NCBI GenBank assembly: GCA_023301795.1 | Contig: JALZVU010000153.1 | Coordinates: forward strand, 1 to 35,954 | Origin: Granulosicoccus sp. | GTDB lineage: Bacteria; Pseudomonadota; Gammaproteobacteria; Granulosicoccales; Granulosicoccaceae | Direction: 5' to 3' | DNA length: 35,954 nucleotides | In this document: piece after piece, positions 24,738-31,800 of the stretch | How the letters are laid out: every line of letters starts with the position of its first letter | Numbering within the stretch: position 1 is the stretch's first letter | The notes under the pieces: generated by a model | What the model was told of the DNA's origin: nothing | Database searches by the model: none | Seen by the model: the letters and a program-made list of their open reading frames with translations, nothing else | Made by a program: the position numbers and the translations under genes

Positions 24738-26510
24738 ATGGTAGACACATCAACCGATCCAGGTCGCTCCGTAGCAGATATGGACGACGAATTACTACCC
24801 GTGCCGGGACACAGACTGCACGGGCCAAAACACTTCCTTGGCCTATATGGTGCGGAACACGTCGCGGCTACCGAGTTCGTCATCGGTGCGGCATTTGTGG
24901 CAATGGGTGCTGGTATCAAGGACATCCTGCTGGGACTCCTCATCGGCAACACACTCGCCGCTTTGAGCTTCTGGCTTATCACCGCGCCAATTGCCGTCAA
25001 AACACGACTTAGTCTCTACACCTACATAGAATACAATTTGGGCGATATGACTTCGCGTATTTATAACGGTGCAAACGTGTTGATATTCGCGGCCATATCA
25101 GCGGCCATGATCACAGTGTCGGCGACTGCGGTTCGGGTACTGTTCGATATACCGCCGCAAATCTACCCGTACCCCAGTAACCTTGCATTTGCTGCTATTG
25201 CAGCTTCTGCGAGTGTGATCGCGGTGTTGGTTGCCTATTACGGTTTCAATGTAGTAGCTGAGTTTGCCACCATCTGCACACCTTGGCTGATGGTGATGTT
25301 CACAGCCGGTGGCATGGTGCTGATACCAGCGTTGAATGAAACTCTGACTGGCTACACGACGTTATCAAGTTTCTCTGAATTCGTGAATCTGGCGGGTGCG
25401 ACCGTGTTTACCGGTGTCAACGCTAATGGAGAACCCGGGATAGGCTTGATAGAGGTTATTGGTTTTGCGTGGGCGGCGAACACGTTTGCGCATTTTGGTC
25501 TGGTTGACATGGCGATGCTTCGTTATGCAAGGAAATCAATTTATGGTCTTTGTACTGCTACCGGCATGATGTTTGGTCATTACGTAGCCTGGATTTCTGC
25601 TGCGCTGATGGGAGCTGCAACTGCATCCATGATGAAGTTGAGTATTGCGGTGGTGTCCCCGGGTGATGTTGCTTATTACGCACTTGGCGCTACCGGTTTT
25701 GTCATTGTTATCATCGCAGGGTGGACAACGGCTAATCCGAATCTGTATCGTGCAGGTCTTGCTGCTCAAGCGGTTTTCCCAAAGGTTCCGCGCCAGAAGG
25801 TGACACTTGCCGTCGGGGCTGTTGTTGTAGTAGGAAGCTGCTTTCCATTTATCTACCGTCAAATACTGCCGATTCTTGCCTATGCTGGGCTTGTACTGGT
25901 ACCCATTGGCGGCATTGTATTCGCTGAGCAACATATCTTTCCCAAGCTTGGGCTTAAGAGCAACTGGCACCGTCTGAAAGGTCTTAAGGACAACAAGCCG
26001 GCACTGATTACCTGGGCGATCTGCCTTGTTTTCGGCTTTGGGTTGAATGCCACGGGCCTCTTGTACTTCGTGTATCTGTTTCTGCCGACTTGGGTGGTTG
26101 CCATTGTCTCCTACACCGTGTTGGCGAAGGCTGCTGGCGCTGGTGCTAGCTATCCTGAAGCCGAACAACGGGAGCAGGATTTTGATAGACGCGTTAAAGA
26201 GCATCATGCCAAGTTAGCAGCGACTGAAAATCACGAATATGTGAAGGACACATCGGCTTTGACCCGTGGAATTCGGTCGATCTGGATCGTCATTGGTCTG
26301 GTAATACCTGCCATTCTTGCCTGGCGCGTCCTGTTCAACAGCCCAGATCTGTACGCATACTATGTCAACCGCGAGATGTTCTACAGCGTGACCATCTGGT
26401 GTACAGCCATCTACTTTGTATTCGCATGGTGGGATTTACAACGAGGCAAGGCACTGCAAAAAGCGGATCAGGCTTCTGCTGCCTCTATGCAGGCTACACC
26501 TGCTACCTAG
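24738..26510 (+). CDS. NCS1-family (purine-cytosine permease-like) transporter
   Basis: 590 residues from the ATG at 24738, preceded by AGGAGA at 9 bp. There are about twelve hydrophobic segments plus a hydrophilic stretch near 480-520 (EAEQREQDFDRRVKEHHAK), then two more segments. The N-terminal GLYGAEHVAATEFVIGAAF and later ANPNLYRAGLAAQ are characteristic of NCS1-type nucleobase/cation symporters (usual NxN..R pattern after helix 8). It would import a nucleobase-like or related compound with Na+ or H+. The long C-terminal extension is larger than in CodB (about 420 residues). It lies 91 bp after the solute-binding protein gene and ends at a strong terminator, so the two may be co-transcribed. 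The substrate is unresolved. Confidence 0.87.
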   Translation: MVDTSTDPGRSVADMDDELLPVPGHRLHGPKHFLGLYGAEHVAATEFVIGAAFVAMGAGIKDILLGLLIGNTLAALSFWLITAPIAVKTRLSLYTYIEYNLGDMTSRIYNGANVLIFAAISAAMITVSATAVRVLFDIPPQIYPYPSNLAFAAIAASASVIAVLVAYYGFNVVAEFATICTPWLMVMFTAGGMVLIPALNETLTGYTTLSSFSEFVNLAGATVFTGVNANGEPGIGLIEVIGFAWAANTFAHFGLVDMAMLRYARKSIYGLCTATGMMFGHYVAWISAALMGAATASMMKLSIAVVSPGDVAYYALGATGFVIVIIAGWTTANPNLYRAGLAAQAVFPKVPRQKVTLAVGAVVVVGSCFPFIYRQILPILAYAGLVLVPIGGIVFAEQHIFPKLGLKSNWHRLKGLKDNKPALITWAICLVFGFGLNATGLLYFVYLFLPTWVVAIVSYTVLAKAAGAGASYPEAEQREQDFDRRVKEHHAKLAATENHEYVKDTSALTRGIRSIWIVIGLVIPAILAWRVLFNSPDLYAYYVNREMFYSVTIWCTAIYFVFAWWDLQRGKALQKADQASAASMQATPAT

Positions 26511-26538
26511 TCGGTAGATGGGTAACCATAGAGAACTG

Positions 26539-26572
26539 AGCGATGCGGTAGGGAGGCCGCATCGCTTATTTT
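26539..26572 (+). terminator. Rho-independent terminator after the NCS1 transporter
   Basis: Perfect 10-bp GC-rich stem AGCGATGCGG/CCGCATCGCT with an 8-nt loop, followed by TATTTT. It lies 28 bp after the transporter stop. On the opposite strand it would also shield the convergent small membrane protein gene, though without a good U-run. Confidence 0.9.
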
Positions 26573-26594
26573 CAAACTCAGAACAGTCATGCCA

Positions 26595-26960
26595 CTACTC
26601 TCGTGGCACGAGTTTCCATTGCAGTAAACCGCATGTGCCAACAAAGGCGGCGACGGCAAGAGACCACACAACCCCCCATGTCGTCGTTATCCAAACTCCA
26701 GTCACCAGTAGCACAAGCGTTGATACAACCCAAACGGCATCACCAAGTGAGAAGAAAAGTACTGCCAGATGGTTTGGCTGCTGTTGGAGACTGACCCATA
26801 TGAGTAGTGCAGCATTTATCAGTAGTGCAGCGCCAAGCAGCTGCAATACTAGAACAGGAGGGCTGCCAACCCAACTAGCGGTTGTGGGTGCAGCGAACAC
26901 GAAGAGTGCGCCAAATAGCGCGCACGACATAGCATTGGCCATGAGTACATATTTCAGCAT
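26595..26960 (-). CDS. Small membrane protein, four transmembrane segments, function unknown
   Basis: 121 residues with four hydrophobic helices (about 5-25, 35-57, 66-88 and 92-113) and a positively charged end (QWKLVPRE). The overall pattern resembles small integral membrane proteins of unknown function. No catalytic motif is visible. It is divergent from the MarR-type regulator, with only 57 bp between the two starts, so it is the likely regulatory target. A role in membrane stress or efflux accessory function would be a guess. Confidence 0.75.
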   Translation of the reverse strand: MLKYVLMANAMSCALFGALFVFAAPTTASWVGSPPVLVLQLLGAALLINAALLIWVSLQQQPNHLAVLFFSLGDAVWVVSTLVLLVTGVWITTTWGVVWSLAVAAFVGTCGLLQWKLVPRE

Positions 26961-26988
26961 TGTAGTTCTGTTCGCATCTTGTTAGTCT

Positions 26989-27026
26989 GGTTGACAACAT
27001 AGCGGAGTCTAGTTTTTATGTCAACC
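26989..27026. promoter_or_regulatory. Candidate MarR operator, inverted repeat GGTTGACA / TGTCAACC
   Basis: Perfect 8-bp arms at 26989-26996 and 27019-27026, with a 22-bp spacer. The right arm covers the marR-type start codon region. It is in the 57-bp divergent promoter space shared with the small membrane protein. Binding here would repress both genes. Confidence 0.5.
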
Positions 27027-27491
27027 AAGTTAACAAGGAAATCGCCAACGGCTTCTTATGATTTAGTCGCTAGTCATTCGCTAGCGTTAACGCAGTCGTG
27101 TGAAGATTTTCGCGCAAGAATGGTGAATTGGCTTCTACTTCAACTTGAAGATGATGGTTTTCAAAACCTGACACCCAGTCAGCTCTCTTTCCTGGGATCG
27201 TTGGACTGTGGAGTGAATTACGCTGCACAGCTAGCCCGCGTTCTTGGAATCTCACGTCAGGCGGTGCATAAAACAGTACGGGAATTGGAGCGGGCTGGTT
27301 GGCTTACCACTCGGCCAGACGAGCAATTGGGAAATCAGCGTGTCATCGTATTCACCGACGAGGGAGAACGAATGATGTCGCAGGCACGTTTGCACTTCTT
27401 GAAGCTGGACAGCCAATTAATCAAGATATATGGCAAGAAGACGTTAGATGAATTACAAAAGGTGCTGCAATTTGATCCTCTATCGACGTAG
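27018..27491 (+). CDS. MarR-family transcriptional regulator
   Basis: 157 residues. The winged helix-turn-helix is clear: LARVLGISRQAVHKTVRELERAGWLTTRPDEQLGNQRVIVFTDEGERMM (about 75-123), including the wing with D and R typical of MarR proteins. Helices on both sides form the dimer interface. It probably represses the divergent small membrane protein and itself. The inducing ligand is unknown. The ATG at 27018 is used; the sequence upstream has no strong ribosome binding site, so translation may be weak. Confidence 0.9.
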   Translation: MSTKLTRKSPTASYDLVASHSLALTQSCEDFRARMVNWLLLQLEDDGFQNLTPSQLSFLGSLDCGVNYAAQLARVLGISRQAVHKTVRELERAGWLTTRPDEQLGNQRVIVFTDEGERMMSQARLHFLKLDSQLIKIYGKKTLDELQKVLQFDPLST

Positions 27492-27505
27492 AGGTACGTG
27501 TTTTT
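27477..27505 (+). terminator. Possible terminator between convergent MarR and OmpR-type genes
   Basis: 6-bp stem CCTCTA/TAGAGG with a 6-nt loop; the MarR stop lies in the right arm. TTTTT follows six bases later (27501-27505). The gap to the T-run makes it weak. A second small stem TGAGA/TCTCA (27514-27528) overlaps the stop of the convergent gene. Confidence 0.4.
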
Positions 27506-27525
27506 CATTTAAGTGAGAGGTTTTC

Positions 27526-28272
27526 TCATTTGATGCTTTCAACCTTAAAGGTAAACTGATAGCCAATGCCTCTAACCGTCTTGATGGCTCTGCTCACACC
27601 AAGTGAATTCAGTTTTTTGCGTAGTTTGGCGATTTTGTTGTCGATTGTTCTATCGTTAGGATTCCAGCTGTTACCTTTAACGTGATCCATTATCTGGTCA
27701 CGCGATAATGCTTGCATAGGGTGTCTAACAAGCACTTCAAGTAAATCAAATTCGGCTGTTGTCAATTCACACACATTACCGTCAGGCGCGGTCAGATCAC
27801 GTGTCTGTAGATCCAGTGTGCACTGCGCAAAACAATATTGATTTATACGTTGCTTGTTGTGAACGTCTGCTGGGTCAGTGTTGTGTTTTTCATTAAGTTG
27901 GCCGCGTCTTAACGCAGATTTTACTCGCGCTAGTACTTCCCGAATTTGAAAAGGCTTGGAGATATAGTCGTCTGCACCCATCTCAAGACCAACAATGGTG
28001 TCCACTAGCTCGCCTTTACCGCTTACCATGATAATGGGAACCGTTGAAATCGCTCTGATTTCCCGAGCAACGCTAAGACCGTCTTCACCCTCCAGGTTGA
28101 TGTCCAGTGTTACAAGGTCGATGTCGTTATCTCTGATAGCGTCGATGGTCTGATCTCTATTCTGTGCCTCCACGACCTGATATGAGTCTAATTCGAACGC
28201 ACGGCGCAATAGCATGCGCACCGCGGATTCGTCGTCAACAATCAAGATAGTCTGTTTGATAGTGGTGCCCAT
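27526..28272 (-). CDS. OmpR/PhoB-family response regulator
   Basis: 248 residues. The receiver domain (1-120) has the acidic pair in ILIVDDES, the phospho-acceptor D in LVTLDINLEGEDG (about D56) and the conserved K in YISKPFQ. The C-terminal winged helix (about 150-245) shows the OmpR pattern ELTTAEFDLLEVLVRHP, SRDQIM, DRTIDNKIAKLRKKL and IKTVRGIGYQF. It binds direct repeats of DNA as a dimer. It is divergent from the Crp/Fnr regulator gene across a 425-bp gap that contains a tandem 10-bp repeat. No dedicated kinase gene adjoins it; the nearby FixL-like hybrid is a possible partner. What it regulates is unknown. Confidence 0.93.
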   Translation of the reverse strand: MGTTIKQTILIVDDESAVRMLLRRAFELDSYQVVEAQNRDQTIDAIRDNDIDLVTLDINLEGEDGLSVAREIRAISTVPIIMVSGKGELVDTIVGLEMGADDYISKPFQIREVLARVKSALRRGQLNEKHNTDPADVHNKQRINQYCFAQCTLDLQTRDLTAPDGNVCELTTAEFDLLEVLVRHPMQALSRDQIMDHVKGNSWNPNDRTIDNKIAKLRKKLNSLGVSRAIKTVRGIGYQFTFKVESIK

Positions 28273-28697
28273 TATTGTTAAGGCGCAAGCATAGTAGATG
28301 TCGAGGACCCTTGAGGGTACTTTAACATTGTTAATGCAGGCTAGCCAACGTGGCGCGAGGGCCCGGAAATATAGCGTCGCTGCGTCCGTTATTCTGGATG
28401 TGCATTACAAACAAATGGCAGGCACATACATGCTTGAGTGGCCCTGGCCTTTGCATTCTCGAAGGGGCTTGAATGGGGATGTTCCTGTATTGATGGAGAG
28501 TTATTCCTCGAGGGAATGGCAGTCAGCAGCTTTAAAACTCCTCGAATTCTCGGTATTAAGCGACTGATCTACCCACGTTACAAATAATTACAAATAAACT
28601 CACTTCGAGATATTCCGATCATATTTTGGTGACATTCATCTGTTTACATGACACTCATGTGCTGGACAAACCAGCAAAATCAGAGGTCACAAAGATC
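28273..28697 (+). promoter_or_regulatory. Divergent intergenic region between the two regulator genes
   Basis: 425 bp with no convincing gene. An 89-codon open frame at 28298-28567 has no recognisable protein features and no ribosome binding site. The main feature is the tandem TTACAAATAA repeat at 28578-28597, about 100 bp before the Crp/Fnr start codon. Around it the DNA is AT-rich and probably contains that gene's promoter. Confidence 0.5.
28578..28597 (+). repeat. Tandem 10-bp repeat TTACAAATAA x2
   Basis: Two perfect copies exactly head to tail, 28578-28587 and 28588-28597. A 10-bp period places both on the same face of the helix. OmpR-family regulators typically bind such direct repeats, and an OmpR-family gene lies next door. 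Confidence 0.85.
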
Positions 28698-29423
28698 ATG
28701 CAACTTGTTTCTCAAGCACTTGTAGAACCCGCATCTGCCGTCTCATCATGGTTCCAGTCTGATACGGTTCATACAAGTACGCTGGGCAAGAGTATAAGTA
28801 GCAGTGTCGAGCGACACATTATCGCTCATGAACATCTGTATTTTGAAGGTGAATTGCATTCACGTATCTATCTCGTGATATCGGGTGTTGTCGGTACCTA
28901 CAAGTTACTGGCTGATGGCCGACGTCAAATCTGTTCTTTTGCTTATCCAGGCGATATTCTCGGTGTTGAGTGTACCGAGCGACACTTGAATAATGCCGAG
29001 GCATTCTCGGATACAGTTGTCAGGAGCATCGCCTCCAACGAAATTGATAAGCTGATCATGAATGAACCTGGCTTTGGGCGAGCGCTTTTGCGCATGACAG
29101 CAATCGAGCTGGCTAATACAAGAGAGCAGCTACTGGCTTTGGGACGAAAAACAGCTGCAGAGAAGTTGATTACGTTTTTGTCGGATATCGCATGTAGAAA
29201 CACATCAAAAGGTCAGTCGCTAGTCCAGTTTGAGCTCCCGCTTAAACGTTGTGATATAGCAGACTATCTGGGTTTGACAGTAGAAACTGTCAGCCGCAAT
29301 TTCACTCGATTGAAAGCCTCAGGTGTAATTACACTACTGTCGAGCAACACGATTCTGATAAAAGACGTTAATTTACTCTATGCCATGGCTCATGGAGGCG
29401 AGCACACAGGCCCACACGATTAG
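28698..29423 (+). CDS. Crp/Fnr-family regulator, FixK-like, no N-terminal cysteines
   Basis: 241 residues from the ATG at 28698 (GAGGT upstream). The frame is open from a TTG at 28626, but those 24 residues are not conserved-looking. The cNMP-binding-like beta barrel (about 45-130) includes LYFEGELHSRIYLVISGVVGTYKLL and YPGDILGVE. A dimerisation helix follows, then a C-terminal helix-turn-helix, KRCDIADYLGLTVETVSRNFTRLK. The recognition helix (E-T-V-S-R) is the FNR/FixK type, so it should bind TTGAT-N4-ATCAA boxes. The four-cysteine [4Fe-4S] cluster of FNR is missing, so it cannot sense O2 by that route. It lies 95 bp upstream of the FixL-like kinase gene and near the cbb3 oxidase operon, the classic FixLK setting. 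Confidence 0.91.
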   Translation: MQLVSQALVEPASAVSSWFQSDTVHTSTLGKSISSSVERHIIAHEHLYFEGELHSRIYLVISGVVGTYKLLADGRRQICSFAYPGDILGVECTERHLNNAEAFSDTVVRSIASNEIDKLIMNEPGFGRALLRMTAIELANTREQLLALGRKTAAEKLITFLSDIACRNTSKGQSLVQFELPLKRCDIADYLGLTVETVSRNFTRLKASGVITLLSSNTILIKDVNLLYAMAHGGEHTGPHD

Positions 29424-29463
29424 GACTTTTCGTATCGCTTGGCCCGTATTGTGAGCGTACGCG

Positions 29464-29469
29464 TATAAT
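29464..29469 (+). promoter_or_regulatory. Consensus -10 element TATAAT
   Basis: Perfect -10 hexamer 49 bp before the FixL-like kinase start. The -35 candidate TTGGCC at 29439-29444 is 19 bp away, longer than ideal. It indicates the kinase may be transcribed independently of the Crp/Fnr gene. Confidence 0.4.
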
Positions 29470-29518
29470 GGATGCCACAAACATTCAAAACGCATTCTGC
29501 TGATCAGAGCCTTACCAC

Positions 29519-31432
29519 ATGAATGAAAATAGGTACCTAACGACTAACTATGATGGTACCGGGCATGCTCAGATCCTTGATCAGGTTGGTGTGGCCGTTA
29601 TTACTATAAATTCTGATGGCATAATTCAGGATACAAACCTCTCTTCAGTGGCCATGTTTGGTTTTTCGTCTGAGTCCATGCAAGGCCAGAATGTGTCGAT
29701 GCTCATGCCTGGTCATCATGCAAAAAAACACGATAGCTATCTACACCATCACCTGAGCACTGGTGAAAAACGCATTATCGGTAAGGGGCGCCTCGTAGAG
29801 GGGAAAAGAGCCGACGGCGCTGTATTTCCGATGCATCTGGCCGTTGGACGCATCGAAGTAAACGGCGAGATCTTTTTCAAAGGAATTATTCACGATCTCA
29901 GTGTTCAGGACCAGCTACAGGATCAGGCAACGCGTCTGGGAAAAATTGTTGATGAGTCTGCCAATGAAATATTCGTTTTCAAAACTGACACGTTGAAATT
30001 CACGTTAGCTAATTTTGGAGCAGTGAACAATCTGGGGTTCTCCCTTGCCGAGTTAACACGGATGACCCCTGTGGACATTAAGCCGCAATATAATGAACGC
30101 GCTTTTCGTGAATTTATCGCTCCCTTGATTAGTGGTGAGGTGGAGCGGTTGACACTTCAAACCGTGCATCAGCGTAAAGATGGAAGTGAGTACGATGCCG
30201 ATATAGTGTTGCACCTGTCGGATGCGGTTTCACCCCCAGAATTTGTAGCGATAGTGCAAGACCGTACCGAAAAGAACAATATGTTCAAAGCAATCAGTCA
30301 GGCACAGAAAATGGAGTCCATCGGTCAGCTGACGGGGGGTATAGCTCATGATTTCAACAATCTGCTAACAGTCATTACCGGTAATCTGGAGTTGTTGGAT
30401 ATGTCATTAACAGCCCCTCATCAGCTTGAACTGGTGTCGGAGGCTCTGTCAGCATCAGAGCGTGGTGCTGATCTCACCCACCGCTTATTGTCTGTTGCAA
30501 GACGTAGCCGTCTCTTACCCGAAAAACTGAACCTCAACGATATCGTTGAGGAAATTACTGGTTTGCTAAAACGTACGCTAAGTGATGGTGTATCAATAAA
30601 ATTGCAACTCGCCCCAAACCTATGGGATACAAAGGTGGATCGTTCTCAGATTGATAGTGCACTGATGAATTTTGCGATAAATGCCAGAGATGCAATGTCC
30701 GGACACGGTACGCTCACCATTTCAACTCGAAATGTGAGCCTGTCAGCTCTGAATGCGGAAGCCTTGAACTTGATTGAAGGGAATTTCATCGTGCTGACGG
30801 CGACTGATACAGGTACTGGGATACCTGTGGACAAATTGCTTCACGTTTTTGAACCGTTTTTCACGACAAAATCGACAAGTGGCGGTCACGGGCTTGGGCT
30901 GAGCATGGTGTACGGGTTTGCCCGGCAGTCTGGCGGGACGGTTAACGTTGAAAGTGAAGTAGGGCGCGGGGCAAGCTTCAGCATTTATCTGCCACAAGAT
31001 GGGTCCTTAGAGGAAGTTCCGAATAAAACAGTTGCGTTGGAACCTTCTCAATCTCCAAGGAGATTTACTATTTTCCTTGTCGAAGATGATGACAGCGTGC
31101 GGCGATTGACCACTCGCAGACTTCAACATATGGGACACACGGTGCTGCAAGCGAGTGATGGCAGTGAGGCTGTTTCACTAATGCAAACAGGGATGCTCTT
31201 CGACATACTGATCACCGACATTATCATGCCGGGAAATGTCGATGGGTTGGGTCTTGCAGCTGATGTATATGAAAGAAATCCAAACTTACCAATAATTGTT
31301 TCTACCGGCTTTTCAAGCAAGCTTCTTGAACTAGGTGAGGACGTTCGCAATCGCTATCATATTTTGCACAAACCTTATACCTTGATCGAGCTTGAACAAA
31401 TCCTATCAGAGGCTGCTAAAAAAATGGGTTAG
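29519..31432 (+). CDS. FixL-like heme-PAS hybrid histidine kinase with receiver
   Basis: 637 residues, no membrane segments. The first PAS domain (about 18-130) follows FixL closely. The proximal heme histidine is H71 (AKKHDSYL), the arginine matching FixL R220 is R91 (IIGKGR), and RADGAVFPMHLAVG is present. A second PAS domain (about 140-260) follows. The HisKA domain has H277 (GGIAHDFNNLL), and HATPase boxes are N (NFAINARDAM), DTGTGIP and GHGLGLSMV. The C-terminal receiver has D567 (LITDIIMPG). It is likely an oxygen sensor: O2 on heme inhibits the kinase. FixL itself has no receiver, and no FixJ gene is seen here; the OmpR-type regulator or an unseen protein may complete the relay. A MITE is inserted right at its stop codon. 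Confidence 0.93.
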   Translation: MNENRYLTTNYDGTGHAQILDQVGVAVITINSDGIIQDTNLSSVAMFGFSSESMQGQNVSMLMPGHHAKKHDSYLHHHLSTGEKRIIGKGRLVEGKRADGAVFPMHLAVGRIEVNGEIFFKGIIHDLSVQDQLQDQATRLGKIVDESANEIFVFKTDTLKFTLANFGAVNNLGFSLAELTRMTPVDIKPQYNERAFREFIAPLISGEVERLTLQTVHQRKDGSEYDADIVLHLSDAVSPPEFVAIVQDRTEKNNMFKAISQAQKMESIGQLTGGIAHDFNNLLTVITGNLELLDMSLTAPHQLELVSEALSASERGADLTHRLLSVARRSRLLPEKLNLNDIVEEITGLLKRTLSDGVSIKLQLAPNLWDTKVDRSQIDSALMNFAINARDAMSGHGTLTISTRNVSLSALNAEALNLIEGNFIVLTATDTGTGIPVDKLLHVFEPFFTTKSTSGGHGLGLSMVYGFARQSGGTVNVESEVGRGASFSIYLPQDGSLEEVPNKTVALEPSQSPRRFTIFLVEDDDSVRRLTTRRLQHMGHTVLQASDGSEAVSLMQTGMLFDILITDIIMPGNVDGLGLAADVYERNPNLPIIVSTGFSSKLLELGEDVRNRYHILHKPYTLIELEQILSEAAKKMG

Positions 31433-31436
31433 TGCG

Positions 31437-31555
31437 AATGGCACTGACTTAAGCCCGTCATTCTCGCGCAGGCGGGAATCAATGTCACGATACACATAGA
31501 TTCCCACCTACGTGGGAATGACAATTGGCGAGTTTTCGCTTAAGTAAGTGCCATT
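31437..31555. mobile_element. 119-bp MITE with 18-bp terminal inverted repeats and 10-bp target-site duplication
   Basis: The ends AATGGCACTGACTTAAGC (31437-31454) and GCTTAAGTAAGTGCCATT (31538-31555) are inverted repeats matching at 17 of 18 positions. The interior contains a further long imperfect inverted repeat (GTCATTC..CGCGCAGGCGGGAAT against ATTCCC..CGTGGGAATGAC), so the whole element can fold into one hairpin. The interior motif resembles the widespread proteobacterial GTCATTCCCGCG intergenic repeat. A 10-bp direct repeat GGGTTAGTGC flanks it (31426-31435 and 31557-31566), as expected for transposition. The left copy includes the kinase stop codon. No coding capacity; it must be moved in trans. 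Confidence 0.85.
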
Positions 31556-31617
31556 AGGGTTAGTGCAGATATATTCTGCGCGTTAACGCCTTTCTCCAGT
31601 GCGCTCACTTGTTGGTT

Positions 31618-31800
31618 CTACGCCGAATCTTGCCCGTTTCGAGTAGGAAGATTGGTTACCGGCACGTCATCGTCCATTAGAATTCGCTGTGCTGCACCAT
31701 CAAGATCGTCATATTGTTCGCTGTTAAGTGACCATAGAAATGCGATTAAAGCGATGGTGGCCAACAATAACGAGATAGGTACCAGAAATAGATAGTTCAT
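31618..31800 (-). CDS. ccoS: cbb3-type oxidase assembly protein CcoS
   Basis: 60 residues, typical of CcoS. It has a single N-terminal membrane helix (YLFLVPISLLLATIALIAFLW) followed by the family motif YDDLDGAAQRILMDDD. CcoS is required for heme/copper insertion into the cbb3 oxidase. Its start overlaps the CcoI stop by four bases. It is the last gene of the cco operon. Confidence 0.94.
   Translation of the reverse strand: MNYLFLVPISLLLATIALIAFLWSLNSEQYDDLDGAAQRILMDDDVPVTNLPTRNGQDSA

Noticed and set aside
25536-26207. Long antisense frame (223 codons) opposite the NCS1 transporter gene
   Set aside because: It mirrors a clearly conserved membrane transporter; composition (many S, Q, H, C) is typical of an antisense shadow.
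28298-28567. 89-codon open frame between the two regulator genes
   Set aside because: No ribosome binding site, no similarity recognised, and it occupies the expected promoter region.
28560-29519. FNR/FixK boxes (TTGAT-N4-ATCAA) near the regulator and kinase genes
   Set aside because: Only half-sites were found by eye; no full palindrome was seen here or at the other promoters examined.
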